In this document: positions 1 to 11,376 of the stretch, piece by piece
How the letters are laid out: each line of letters begins with the position of its first letter
How positions within the stretch are numbered: the stretch's first letter is position 1
Assembly: GCA_964058845.1 (NCBI GenBank)
Contig: CAXKVR010000108.1
Location: 20,871 to 84,870, forward strand
DNA length: 64,000 bases
Source of the DNA: Carex sylvatica
Lineage: Eukaryota; Streptophyta; Magnoliopsida; Poales; Cyperaceae
Reading direction: 5' to 3'
Notes under the pieces: model-generated
Databases searched by the model: none
What the model was told of the DNA's origin: nothing
What the model saw: only the letters and a program-made list of their open reading frames with translations
Made by a program: the position numbers and the translations under genes

Positions 1-2922
1 AAATGTATACCCAATTATTTTAAAATTTATTGGTTTTACCAAGTTGCTCAAAACTTGATAATTAATTAAATTTGAACCGCCTGGGTTACAAATAAAAATT
101 ACAACATGCTGATTAAAATCAGATAAATAAAGATTATGTATATGCCTTTTGCAATATTTGATCCGGGGTACCATCTTATGCATCTTATGATTAACTAGAG
201 TTTTTTTTTTAATTTCGCCCCGAAAAAAATAACTTTGAAAGAAAAACAATTAATGAAATAATTTCTATAAAATAAAATTTGTATTCAACAAATTTTTGTT
301 TTCCCAAATTACTAAATACACATGCAACTGTAAACAACATGATTAACCACATAATAATTCATGCAATAAGATAGAATCATATTATTTTAAGAGTCACTTT
401 GCACTTTTAGACACATCAAACATACACCTATTTTAAATGAAGAGAGAAATAAAATCAGATGGATAAGAGAAAAGGCTTAACTACTCCTCTTAATGTATTA
501 TGTTATAGATTAACATATATAATTGCTATGATTGTTAATACCATTGATACAAGCATGCATTAAATTAGATTATTCAACTTGAAAGAGTTGAAATTACCCT
601 TCACATGGGCCTTAATTTTTGGATCTGAACAAGAAAAGAATTGATCAATTATGTAAAGGAGAACCGCTCCTTAAAGTATAGACAGTCATGGATTAGGCCA
701 ACAACTCCTTCCCTAGGATTTTTTTTGTCAAGTTTGTAGATCCAAAAATGCTAACAAAAACAATGAAAGTCAACTATAGATCACAACAAATTATTAAAAT
801 AATTACAATCAACTATCCTACTTCTCATTTTGTCGCTTATTTTTTAGGAAAAATATGCTTTCATATTAGATTTCAGTACTATACAATTATTTTTAGCAAA
901 ATAATTTGTGTGAGAAATCAAGGTGGTTATAATTTATCTATGTATAATTTATTTTGTTACTTGGCTTTCAGTGTATAATTATCTCTCATATTGGATTGCA
1001 ACACTTTGCTATAATTGGTTAGAGCAAAATAATTATATTTGAGAACAAAATTATTTGGGGATCTTTTACAAAGTATTTTAGCTGACATTCAATGGGGATT
1101 TTTTTTAAATTATTTGGTTTATTTCGTCATAAAGAAAGATTTTTAGGAAATTAATTTTCTCAAAAGAATGTAGGAGAAGTGGGGAATCTTTTGGGTGACT
1201 GTTAGCATCTCCCTCTCATAATTAAATAAAATACCCACTTGATTTATTCAACAGATATACTCTTTCTTTGAAGTTTCTTCTTTGACCTATGAAAAATGCT
1301 CAATTTGAAGAAAGCAAAGTTCAAAGTTTAGTGGAATCAATTGTAGAATAAAAGTTGCAATATCAATGTGAATGTTAGAAGATGCCAGTCCATGGTTGTT
1401 TTGTTTTAAAAAAAGAGAATAAAAAAAGATGTTGCAAAATATGGCAAATTATTTATTGTCAAGTCAAGGAGAGTAAACCCAACCACTAATAGTGAGCTTA
1501 TCTAATATCAAATTTTATTCAATATAATATCAAAGACCATCTGACTCCTTAATATCTTTTTTGCAAAGAAAATATGACAACAAAATGCTCAATATGAAAT
1601 CTGTTTTCCTTTTGATCTTTCACCACACAATTATTATTATTTTTTGGAAATGAACATTATAGTACATATAACATAACCGTATTTTAATTTATTAAGTAAT
1701 CAGAATAATTATTTAAAGCCAAAAATTTAATGGACAGCAATACAATTGGGTTTTCCTATGATTTCATACAACCAATTATGACATATTTATGAATTGAATT
1801 AATTTTGTCATTTATCGTATAAATATGATGCATATATAGAATTTGCCACAACATAGCACTAAGACAACAAATATTTATGTTATCACAACACTAATATGAT
1901 ACACTCAACATTACTAAACCACTCAGAACTAGATAAGACTTCCATCAAACAATTTTAAAAAGTTAGCAATGGAGTTCAATGGTTATATGATGAATGACCA
2001 ATTAATTGGATATGCACTCTAATTAAATAATTGAGAAGACATCTATAATTTCATTTTATTTAATTTGAATGATATTTTTTACATATATGTATAAAAAACA
2101 TTTAAATATAGCTAAAAGATCTAAAAATTTAGAAAGAAAAAAACTAGCTTTTTAGAAGCATAGAATAATATTATAAATCTCAACAACATATAAACCTATG
2201 GGGGCTGGTTTCAAAGCTCCTAATTAATTTTGTCATTCCATTTTGTCCAATCAAATTACTCCTAATTAATTCAATTAATATACATAAAACAAACACACAA
2301 ATCCAAATTAATATTAATCTCTATCGATCCATTTCCTTTTCTTAGAGTTCCTATATGTCGCCTCTAATATCATTTTCTTCTCCTTGTCAATCTCCATTAT
2401 ATCATGCACATCTTTTTCTTCTTAAAATAGCAATGGAATTCAACCAATAAGAAAAACTAAGAACAGGTTGGTTTATATTTCATTTTCAGTTGAGGTTGTT
2501 ATATATTAATGAAACAATTTATTGATGAAGGGAAGAAATTAGTTCTAGTACTGTTGAGAAATAGAAAAGATGAGATGACTGATTGCCAACATGAAAAGTA
2601 AAGTATTTCTTATATATTTTCTGTTAATTGAATAAATTATGGTGAGTGTAATTTTACTATTTTTAATTGCTAGAAGGGCTACTAGTCAATACATATATAT
2701 CTTATCTTTTCGGAATAATATAATTTTGATCAGTGATCAGTTGACACTTTAAGAAAGCCAAATTGAATGATAAAACATGCAGAAACAAGTAACCAACAAT
2801 TAATTGTGGGTCAATCATTTCAATTTTCAATTTGGCACTAATGTTATATACAATCCAACAATCCAACAATCCAACCGGTGTAAAGAATAGTGCATTAATT
2901 GGTTATGTTTGTTTTTCTTCAA
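1..2922. other. AT-rich intergenic DNA, no gene recognised
   Basis: About 2.9 kb of AT-rich sequence with many short poly-A/T runs. Open frames on both strands are under about 80 codons and show no recognisable motif. I see no tRNA, snRNA or clear transposon end here. A short CAATC-rich tandem stretch near 2850-2875 is the only local repeat noticed. Confidence 0.6.
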
Positions 2923-2933
2923 TGTGGCTTTGA

Positions 2934-4507
2934 CCGATTTTTTTATTTATATCAAAAAAATATATATAAATATAAAAAACTAACTAAATTGTGCATTTAT
3001 TTCGAAAACTACTCAAATCAGAAAAAAAAATTTCGGTTTCAACACCAATTTCCGGTAAATGGATATTAAAATCGGAATAATTTTTCTCGGTTTTAGAATT
3101 TTTTTTTTCCAATTTTTTTTTTTTTCCAGTTTTTATCATTTATTTATTTTTTATATTAATGTATTAGAAATATTTAATATATTTCTTTAAAAATAGATGA
3201 AATACTATATAATTTGATTTATTTGAAAAACTGCTACTAACTGTAGAAAAATTCAAATAAATTGAAATTTGTATTAATTCTGTGTATTTTTGAATGATCT
3301 ATATGCTGGTGTAATCATTTTTGCAGTTTAATCCTTGTATCAGGCCAGATTTGATGATTTACCAGCAGAGGTCAAATTTGATATATACACACATATGATA
3401 CATATATTATATATACATATATATACACGCAAAATTTATCCGAATCTCCGTTAGTATCCGCAAAATTTATCCTAAGTGACCAAAATGTGATTGTACTTTT
3501 TATCATGTTTTTTTTTTGTGATTGTACTTTTACAAAAGTATTTAGAAGTCCACTTGACGACTTCTGTGTTGTCTGTCTACCCGTACTATAGAAGTATAGA
3601 TTTATAAAAATATTTTTTTATTTTTAGTCTTTAAACATTCGATTTTGTGATTGTACTTTTACAAAAGTATTTAGAGGTCCACTTGACCACTTCTGTGTTG
3701 TCTGTCGACCCGTACTATAGAAGTATAGATTTATAAAATTATATTTTATTTTTAGTCTTTAAACATTCAAATCTAACAACTAAATATTTTCTCTCTATAA
3801 AAAATTATTTGGAAAACTAAAATTTATTTCTTCTTTTTTACTATATATCTTTCTAAACATATTCACTGTTTTTTATTATAATTTTTAGATCAATCGATTT
3901 GTAACCTACATAAAAAATAGTAAAAAATAATAATCTAAAATGATTTTTAAGTACATATATAAAATATATGTATCATATGTGTGTATATATCAAATTTGAC
4001 ATCTACTGGTAAATCAAAAAATTTGGACTGATACAAGGATCAAACTGTAAAAGTGATTACACCAGCATGTAGATCATTCAAAAATACACAGAATTAATAC
4101 AAATTTCAATTTATTTAAATTTTTCTACAGTTAGTAGCAGTTTTTCGAATAAATCAAATTATATAGTTTTTCATCTATTTTTAAAGAAATATATTAAATA
4201 TTTCTAATACATTAATAAAAAAGATAAATAAATTATAAAAACTGAAAAAAAAAATCAGGAAAAAAAAATTCGGGAACAAAATTTTCCTAAAAAAAAAAAA
4301 TCCTAAAACCGAAAATTTTTTTTCCGGAAATTCATTACCGGAAATATTTTTTCCGGTTTTAATATCCATTTACCAGAAATTTTTTTTCCGAAAATTGGTG
4401 TTAAAACCGGAAAAAAAAATTTCCGGTTTGGGTAGTTTTAGAAATAAACGTATGGTTTGGTTAGTTTTTTTAATTTATATATTTTTTTGGATATAAATAA
4501 AAAAATC
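2934..4507. mobile_element. Mutator-like foldback element with long terminal inverted repeats
   Basis: Left arm (about 2934-3430) and right arm (about 3950-4507) are near-perfect reverse complements over roughly 500 bp. Both contain a GATTTTTTTATTTATATC-type terminus, poly-A/CCGG stretches, and an inner block around ACCAGCA and GATCATTCAAAAATACACAG. The element is bounded by an identical 11-bp direct repeat, TGTGGCTTTGA, at 2923-2933 and 4508-4518. A 9-11 bp target duplication and long arms are typical of the Mutator superfamily. No transposase is present, so it is non-autonomous. A related right arm occurs at 25815-26146. Confidence 0.8.
3517..3768. repeat. Two tandem 129-bp units inside the foldback element
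   Basis: A unit beginning TGTGATTGTACTTTTACAAA at 3517 is repeated at 3646 with only a few substitutions (for example GAAGTCC against GAGGTCC). It forms the loop between the two inverted arms. It contains a TACTATAGAAGTATAGA motif and a poly-T stretch. It is absent from the related arm fragment near 26 kb. Confidence 0.8.
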
Positions 4508-4518
4508 TGTGGCTTTGA

Positions 4519-6334
4519 TAAGTGTCAACTCACTAATCTAAAAAAGTTAGAACCTAAAAAGATAAGATATTGGTCACCACTAGGATAAAAATTAAGATGT
4601 GAAAATTTTACCCAACTTATGTTGGAAAAATTAGTGGGAATTAATTAATCATCTATCTAGTTTTCTTTTTTGAAAGAGATAGATATAGTGGTTAGATTTA
4701 ATAAAAGGTGTGGTTGTCTTTATCTTTCAAAAAGATGCTACGTGTATTATTGTTACATGTTAACTTAATTGATTTAATAACTATGGGCCTAACAAGTCTT
4801 CATCCTCAAGCCTAGCTAAAATATTATTTAATTGTTCCAAGTCAAATGCATCTTTGGATTGTAATCTAGTTGTCATATTGCTACTTTTTGTTTTGATCCC
4901 TAAAATTTAGAAAATTTTCATTTTGGTGCTTCAATGTTTAAATTTGTATTTTACGTTAATTAGCTCAGCTGCAATATGTGTCTACAAAATCATGCGTGAA
5001 TAAATTATTAAATAAAAAATGACATGAAAGAAGCTGCCTTTTTTTTTTTTTTTAAAGTTTTAGCAAAGATTTTGCTATGTTTTCTTCAAATTTCAAATTT
5101 CAAATTGTAAAAGTATCACCAAGATGATGACCAAATGAAATTTTTCAAGAACTTTAGGTACTAAAGTGACAAAACATGATTTCCTCAAGGGAAAATAATG
5201 TAATTTCTTCAAATTTTTATATGCCCAAGTTATCCTAAGGTGATTCAATATATATGAATTGATCAGGATCTCAGGATGTTCATTAGATATTGTATCAGCT
5301 GAGCTGTATTGGGGATAGGATGTAATACTTAATTATATTTTAAGAAGGTAGGGTTTTTAACAATAATAAAATATTTTATTTTACACAGAGGTGAAAATAC
5401 CATGAAGTAAAAAAAGAAGAAAAAAAACACAAATTAAAAAGTATTTTGTGAAGAATAAATAAATAAATAAAAGTGGAGGAGGCATAGTGACACCCACAGG
5501 ATGATGTCTACCTTTCCAATCTGTTTATAATGCCACTAACTTTACATTCCATCTTGCAACTAGTTAGTGGCAAGTGATTTTCTTTGATAGTGCATATATA
5601 TTTTTTTTTTCTTTTCCATTTTTTTGTTATAATAATTTATGGTGACAAGTGGACAAGTCCTTTTTGAAGAGTAATAAAGCTGGAGGCCACTTGCAAAAGG
5701 GAAAAAAAAAAATGCTTGTAGCAAATTCTCTCAATTTCAGAATCATAATATGTCTACTTGGTTACTATTTAGTTTTTGTAGATTTACTGTAATTATGCTA
5801 TTAATATTGTTTAGAATAATTATAGTTGCAAGTATGATGTGTAATTATAATTTTTAAATTAAGTAATATATTTATAAAATAGTAAAAAGGATATATGTTA
5901 TAAGTTGACAGTGGATAAGTTTATGAAATATTTGCCAGAAATATCAAGTTAGTTTATTATCATTAGATCTCAGACCAAAAAATACTATTAACTCTTGGCA
6001 TGTAATGCCAACTTGTGTCAAACACTTTCTTAAACAACATTATAGGCAAAAAGAAAATTAAGTAAACCAATCTGAAATCAATGTGTAAGAAGCCCACATA
6101 AGTACCACCATGTAATCTATGGACCTAAACGGGCCTTATCACATGTACCTCCCAAGAGAGCTGTCATAAGAGAATTAGTGCCACTTCAAATGGGCTTTAA
6201 ATTCTCAAGTTGGAAATTGCCAACAAATAAACATATCAGTGTAAAATTAAGGCTTGATCGAAGCCCAAAATGATATTTGAGTAAACCGACAGTGTAAAAC
6301 AAAATAACAAAAAATTTAGATTAGGTGTATTGTA
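4519..6334. other. Intergenic DNA with one weak palindromic block
   Basis: No gene is recognised. About 4883-5182 looks like a degenerate foldback: a segment with TTTTGATCCCTAAAATTTAG is matched on the opposite strand near 5130-5175 (CTTTAGGTACTAAAGTGACAAAA). The remainder is AT-rich with homopolymer runs. Confidence 0.45.
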
Positions 6335-6488
6335 GGGTCCATCACCAGAGGTGGGTCCCTTCCAGAAATTCTCAGAGGCACACAGACAAGCTGCGGCCAA
6401 TGAGGGGGTTTGGAAATAGTTTTCAACCAGCAATTGACGCGCTTCGGTATTACCTCACTAGCTGCGTCATTGCCCCAAGCGCAAAGAT
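6335..6488 (-). ncRNA. U4: U4 spliceosomal snRNA, copy 1
   Basis: The minus strand encodes a 154-nt RNA starting AUCUUUGCGC with every U4 landmark. A 5' segment can pair with U6 (stem II). The 5' stem-loop GACGC...GCGUC at nt 21-53 encloses the kink-turn that binds the 15.5K/SNU13 protein. The stem I segment AUUGCUGGUUGAAAACU starts near nt 56. The Sm-type site AAUUUCUGG lies at nt 119-127, followed by a 3' terminal hairpin. U4 base-pairs with U6 in the U4/U6.U5 tri-snRNP and keeps U6 inactive until spliceosome activation. The sequence matches copies 2 and 4 except in the 3' hairpin, where one pair is strengthened and one becomes A-A. TATAAATA and a USE-like box lie upstream at the proper spacing, so this copy is probably functional. 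Confidence 0.92.
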
Positions 6489-6513
6489 ATTTTCTACCGA
6501 CGCAGTGCTGCTT

Positions 6514-6620
6514 TATTTATAGCTCGAGGTCCGACCGCTGCTCTTTACATCGACCTGGTGGGATATCTTTATGCAGCACATACGAACCGGTTAGAAAACT
6601 CATCCGGGCTTTTATGGGCC
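6514..6620 (-). promoter_or_regulatory. U4 copy 1 promoter: TATA, USE-like box and RGCCCR motifs
   Basis: Reading the minus strand upstream of 6488, TATAAATA lies at 6514-6521 (about -26 to -33). A USE-like box, ATCCCACCAGGTCG, lies at 6551-6564; plant consensus is RTCCCACATCG. The gap between the two is near 33 bp, the spacing of plant pol II snRNA genes. AGCCCG (6605-6610) and GGCCCA (6615-6620) further upstream fit the RGCCCR consensus of the monocot-specific snRNA promoter element. Confidence 0.75.
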
Positions 6621-7044
6621 TACGCCTCGTATTTAGTTTTTAGTGACCTAAAGCGCAGAGGGTCAAATTTTCTTCACGGAGGCTTCGTTTTAAAAGTCTA
6701 ACAAACAAAAACGCAACAGGGTGCGAAGGATCGGCTGAGAGTAAATCTAGGCCATCTGTTTCAATTTGCTAGATTCAGGTATTCTCAATTTCTCAGCATC
6801 ACATTATTTGTAGCCAAAACAAACTGCTACAGTTTGGTACATCAGAAGAAGACAAAGAAATTTAAATTGCTGAAAAGTACATTCAGTTTGGTATTTGGAT
6901 TAGTTTTTACATTAAGATAATAAACGAGGGAAAAGTCAAAATTACATTAAAACTACAAATTAAGGTAAAATGAACTATCAGTAGAACATTTAAATTATCA
7001 GTAAAAACTCAAAAGTCAGAACCAATACATGAGTCAATTTGAAC

Positions 7045-7447
7045 GAGGAGGGTTCAAATGCCTCCATCACGCCTCTTTTTTTTTAAACTTAAATAACTCA
7101 AAATTTAAAACTTAAACATCAAAATAAAACCGTTAGATGTGATCTATGTTATTTTCTCTATGTACTCATAAAAAATTATCACATTTTGATTTTTCTTTTA
7201 TATGAATCAATAAGTTAAAAAATCAACGTCTATAAATTATCCACATTAGTATACATTTTTATAAGCTCAAAATGACAACCAAAACAAAGTTGAAATGCCA
7301 TAATTATTTACACGTGCATAGATAAATAATGTGATTCATATCCAACGGTTTTATTTTGAATTTTAAAATTTAAAATTTTAGTTATTAAAGTTTTTAAAAT
7401 AGAGGTATGATGGAGGCACAAAAAATGAAGACATTTGAACCCTCCTC
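7045..7447. mobile_element. MITE, about 400 bp, GAGGAGGGTTCAAATG termini
   Basis: Both ends carry the inverted GAGGAGGGTTCAAATG, and similarity continues inward through GCCTCCATCA and a CAAAATAAAACCGTT block. It interrupts the U4 3'-flank duplication downstream of copy 1; the related flanks near 9560 and 44100 lack it. No clear target duplication was found. Superfamily is not assigned. Confidence 0.75.
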
Positions 7448-7512
7448 ATGTAGATAAATGGTATGGTTCAACATAGACAACTTTCATAACTTCTATTTCT
7501 TTCTATCTTTTC

Positions 7513-7950
7513 AAACAGTTCACGGATAAACCTCAATATTTATATATAAAGAATTAATGGTATTGTGGTTGTGGATGGTTGCACAATCGAATTTTTTACT
7601 TGGCTTTTCTGAGCAACTTTGGAATTCAACAATAAACAATTAAAATTTACTAGACTGCATACAACAACATGCTCCAGAGGAAAATGGAGAAAGGTGAGGG
7701 TCAAGTCCTCAAATTTCATTAATGGTGACCCAAATTGTATCACGATTACAAGATTGAAACGAAAATAAAATTGAAAGTAGCTAAATAAGAAAATTATAAG
7801 ATATAAAGAAAAATGACAAATTGTAACAGAGAAGAAAAATAAAAAAATCAAACTACCCTAAATGATCAAAGCTGGTAAAAGCGTCACTTGAGAATTCTTT
7901 TTTTTCTGGTAAAAGAATTGGTAAAAGTTTTTTTTTCTGGTAAAACTGGT
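7513..7950. repeat. Segmental duplication block shared with 42946-43390
   Basis: From CAGTTCACGGATAAACCTCA onward this block matches 42946-43390 almost base for base, in the same orientation, and leads into the U4 flank in both places. The second locus lacks about 880 bp found here (roughly 7955-8836), including the MITE at 8043-8436. A minus-strand frame of about 100 codons (7540-7851) is truncated in the other copy and has low-complexity composition; I do not treat it as a gene. Confidence 0.8.
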
Positions 7951-8042
7951 TATGATTTTCTTATACCAGAAGACAGAAAAATTCTTCTTTGCTGGTAAGG
8001 TCCTGATTTTAGCTTGTAAAAAACTATCTTGCTTCTGAGTTT

Positions 8043-8436
8043 GGCTAGTATAACATCAGTGTTATTTCAGTCTATATAACACCAATTCCAAACCTATTAA
8101 ATCGAGTTCAAATGGTGAATCCAAACCGTTCAAACCTGTTTACTTTATGAGTGATGCGTTTACATGCAAACTTTTTATATTTTCAAGTTATTTTAGTATC
8201 AAATCAAGCGGCAAAAAAAATAAAAAATGAATGTATTAAAATTAACTTAAAAACTCAAATATTTGACCGCTTGACTTAATACCAAATAAACTCAAAAATT
8301 TATAAATTTTACATGTAAACACACAACTTAAGAAGTAGATCGGTTTGAACGGTTTGGATTCACCATTTGAACTCGATTTGATAGGTTTTGGAGTTGGTGT
8401 TATATAGACTGAAATGACACTGATGTTATATTAGCC
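8043..8436. mobile_element. MITE, 394 bp, GGCTAGTATAACATC family
   Basis: Inverted ends GGCTAGTATAACATCAGTGT (left) and its near-exact complement (right) are followed by CTATATAACACCAA and AACCGTTCAAACC blocks that also pair. The same family recurs intact at 33846-34240 and as decayed pieces near 22030-22300, 41478-41790 and 61415-61650. No convincing target duplication is visible. It lies within the part of the duplication missing from the 43-kb copy. Confidence 0.8.
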
Positions 8437-8469
8437 ATACTCCTTGCTCCTCTATTATTTCCCTCGCAA

Positions 8470-8890
8470 TCAATCATGGCGTCTTGTATTGCTCCGCAAA
8501 TAGACGACGACATCGTTCTCTCCAAATGAAGAAACAGACTGTTATCTGAGTTTGCTTTATATTCCGGTACTCTGAATCAAGAATTGCAGATTGGCAGGGT
8601 AATTGTTGAAAATACTGGCACGGTGGCAGCTCAGTTCTCCGGTTTTGAATTTCCTGCACAATCTGTATCGTGAGCTCGCATTGGCCAAACATATGATATA
8701 CAGCCTATTTTGCCCATGATTATAGGCCCTTCCATCATCATCTGATAATATTGATTTAACTGTGTAGTGTCCCTCCTTTGTCCACCTCCAATTCGTTGTA
8801 TCAACTGCACTAGAATCGATGCCCCAATTGTTATAGTTCTGCAAATAGCTCTTGCTAATCGGATTGCACTTGAATTGGTGCATCAGGTTT
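8470..8890 (-). pseudogene. Possible LINE reverse-transcriptase C-terminal remnant
   Basis: Two overlapping minus-strand frames show motifs of the C-terminal part of plant non-LTR retrotransposon polyproteins. One has NWRWTKEGHYTVKS, like the W-x-G-x-FSVKS pattern of the zf-RVT region; the other has FFIWRERCRRLF, like the WxxWKERNxRxF pattern. They sit in different frames, so any coding capacity is destroyed. The upstream part of the remnant continues into the U4 3' flank and is shared with about 43390-43560. Family assignment rests on motif resemblance only. Confidence 0.4.
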
Positions 8891-9338
8891 GATATTGATT
8901 TGTCATTGACCAGTGTTTCTCACTTGCGCCACTGTTGCCTCTTTGCACACTGCATATGAGTATAAATCTGAATATCTTGTACATCTGTCAAGAATTGAAC
9001 ATTTATTCATTGACCCACTTGGAATCTGACCGATATGGAGAAGAATGGCTGTAGTTTTTTCATATTGTTCCACATTTGCGTGAATTCACATCCCTCAGGT
9101 TACAATTTAAACAGATGGTCCAGGATCGTTCTTTTAACTTGGCACGAATCTCAAATCACAAATAATACTAGCCGCCTGCGTTATCCCAAATAGGCACCGG
9201 CTGAGAGTAAATCTAGGCTGTCCGTTTCAATTTGCTAGAGTCAGGTATTCTCAGCATAACATTATTATTTGTAGCCAAAACAAACAAACTGCTACAGTAT
9301 GATCTTTAGATTAGTTTTTACCGTAAGATAATAAATGA

Positions 9339-9470
9339 GGGCAAAAGTTATATATGTATAACTGATTAATTTAATAGCTTGTTTAAGTTCTGTGAAACTC
9401 GAACGGGCAAAAGTTATATATGTATAACTGATTAATTTAATAGTTTGTTTAAATTCCGTGAAACTCGAAC
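9339..9470. repeat. Tandem 66-bp duplication in the U4 copy 2 flank
   Basis: Two adjacent 66-bp units start GGGCAAAAGTTATATATGTA at 9339 and 9405 and end GAAACTCGAAC, differing at a few positions. The equivalent flank of U4 copy 4 (around 43949) has a single unit, so this duplication arose after the two loci separated or was lost in copy 4. Confidence 0.85.
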
Positions 9471-9669
9471 GCTAAATCTATCAAACTACAAAGGTAAAAT
9501 GAATTATCGGTAGAACAATTTCAATTATCAGTAAAAACTCAGAACCAATACATGGGTCAACTTGAACACAAGCAACTTTTATAACTTCTATTTCTAGCTA
9601 AAATTAAAGCTCAACCGAATCTCAATTATAAACTGAAAGAAAAAAAATATTGATATTTTAAGAATTGTA

Positions 9670-9823
9670 GGATCCAACACCAGAGGTGGGACCCTTCCAG
9701 AAATTCTCAGAGGCACACAGACAAGCTGCGGCCAATGAGGGGGTTTGGAAATAGTTTTCAACCAGCAATTGACGCGCTTCGGTATTACCTCACTAGCTGC
9801 GTCATTGCCCCAAGCGCAAAGAT
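9670..9823 (-). ncRNA. U4: U4 spliceosomal snRNA, copy 2
   Basis: A 154-nt minus-strand U4 RNA, identical to copy 4 as far as I can read, including the 5' end AUCUUUGCGC, the GACGC/GCGUC 5' stem-loop with kink-turn, the stem I segment, the AAUUUCUGG Sm-type site and a terminal hairpin. The hairpin pairs GGGUCC (nt 130-135) with GGAUCC (nt 149-154), and CACC (136-139) with GGUG (143-146) around a UCU loop. The transcribed region looks intact, but the TATA element upstream reads TACAAATA instead of TATAAATA, so expression may be weaker than for copies 1 and 4. Confidence 0.92.
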
Positions 9824-9848
9824 ACCTTCTACAGATGCTGTGCTTCTT

Positions 9849-9966
9849 TATTTGTAGCTCAGAGGTCCTATCGTTTCTCTTTACATCAACCTGGTGGGAT
9901 ATGTTTATGCAGCACATATACGAACCGGTTAGAAAACTCCTCATCCGGGCTTTTATGGGCCTTATT
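9849..9966 (-). promoter_or_regulatory. U4 copy 2 promoter with altered TATA
   Basis: At the TATA position (about 9849-9856) the minus strand reads TACAAATA, one change from the TATAAATA of copies 1 and 4. The USE-like box TATCCCACCAGGTTG follows about 33 bp further upstream, and AGCCCG and GGCCCA motifs lie near 9946-9962. Promoter architecture is otherwise that of a plant pol II snRNA gene. Confidence 0.65.
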
Positions 9967-10107
9967 ACAATTTACACGGAGAAATTGATTAAATGCAGAA
10001 CTTGGCTTTGTACTTGAAACATAGTCACAGAATTGATTAAATGCAAAACTGCACATGAACGACACCTTAATGATATATATTTATATGCATGGACAAATTT
10101 CCAGTTT

Positions 10108-11290
10108 CCTAAATCACAAAATTTATGAACCTAAAGTCTTTGACAGATGGGCAATACTTGAAGAGTGCTTGAAGCATCAACTTGTGAAGCTTGCGGTGAG
10201 AAAACTAATTTCTCTACTGTTCTTTTCTCAGATTCCTTCAGAACTTTTTTTTTGGTGAAAATTTCTGTAACCGTCTTTTTGTGATGTACTGTGCAACAGC
10301 GGACCCAGCAAGTCTGCTTTCATTTTATACTTTTGTTATATAAACAAAAGACAAATGTCATTTTTATTTGTCTGGTGAGTCCATGTATTTATTTCAGTTG
10401 TCATATTCATTTGAATTATCACAAAATTGACATATTGTTGATCTTCAAATTTGATCAAGCTTCGGAATAATAACGAGTATGTTGAATAATAATTTGGATA
10501 AAATTTTGATAAAATGTTTTGACACATGATTGAGCTGCAGTGAAAATTTATGTTGTCATATTGGAAATTTATTTTTTGTCAATTTATGTATATAAAATAT
10601 ATGGTGCTTCTAGTTAGTTATATATATTTAATAATCGGCTTTTGTTTTTATTTACTCTTTTTCTTATTGTTCTATTATATGTTTTGGTTGGAATGTATTC
10701 TACACTTTTTAAATGAATATCTGTAAGAGAGTTTTGTAAATTTAAAAAAACATCAATAAATATAATATAATATAATATATATAGCTTGTTCTCAAAAATT
10801 ATTTTTTTGCTTTTTTTATTCTCCTCTTTTTTTTTCCTTTTTTTTTAATCTTTTCACCTCATATACTCATTTTAGCAATGGTTGGGGTCAAGCCACGCAT
10901 CAATATTAATACAAATCTTCATTCGAGTTTTGAACTTACAGCCTCACACACAAACAAAGTATTACTATCAGCATTAAATTAAAGACTTTTTTTTTTTATA
11001 TTTTCCTTTAATTAATCTATGTCCTCAAATATATAAAAAAAAAATTACAAAATCCACTACCTACAGAGCTCTTTTTGCCATTTTTTGTTTTTATTCACCT
11101 AAAGTAACTCAAAATTTGAGTTTAGATCCGGACCGTCAAATTTGTTTTGACACATATATTAAAGAGATTTTGTATATCAGATTAGATTGATCCAAATCTA
11201 TTCAAAATTTATATTACTTCATAAGATCCGAATGTGCCTCAATTTGACTGTTCTGACACCACATCAATCAACATCCCTGGAACCCTCAAT
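10108..11290. repeat. Direct repeat A flanking the CNL gene
   Basis: CCTAAATCACAAAATTTATG at 10108 begins a block that reappears at 15900 in the same orientation, about 5.8 kb away, with the CNL gene between. Similarity runs through GTGATGTACTGTGCAACAGC and on to the MITE-like stretch near 11100-11290, with indels. A short translatable stretch (LNHKIYEPKVFDRWAILEE) is shared by both but I do not recognise it. Confidence 0.8.
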
Positions 11291-11376
11291 TAAAATCCGA
11301 ATTCTGAAGTGATCTCGAGCCACAGATTCGAATCAGACGGTCTCGATCCAAAACCCAAAAGTTGGGTTACTTTAGG
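11098..11376. mobile_element. MITE, about 280 bp, CCTAAAGTAAC termini, abutting the CNL leader
   Basis: The left end CCTAAAGTAACTCAAAATTT and the right end, complement of CCTAAAGTAACCCAACTTTT, are inverted, and both continue into a GATCCGGACCGTC-like block. Its right end lies 145 bp upstream of the CNL start codon, so it forms part of the immunity gene's promoter or leader. Related elements occur at 62501-62655 and 62692-62816 and as fragments near 16720-16925, 56105-56245 and 59845-59945. Confidence 0.7.

Noticed and set aside
7540..7851. 103-codon minus-strand frame
   Set aside because: The duplicate at 43090-43284 is truncated, and the composition is Phe/Ile/Leu-rich without motifs.
9745..10017. 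Conserved plus-strand peptide MEIVFNQQLTRFGITSLAAS repeated at 6410, 9745 and 44293
   Set aside because: The conservation comes from the U4 snRNA encoded on the opposite strand; the frames differ downstream and match no protein.
10055..10258. Shared translated stretch LNHKIYEPKVFDRWAILEE in repeats A and B
   Set aside because: Too short and not recognised; conserved because the DNA is a recent duplication, so not called as a gene.
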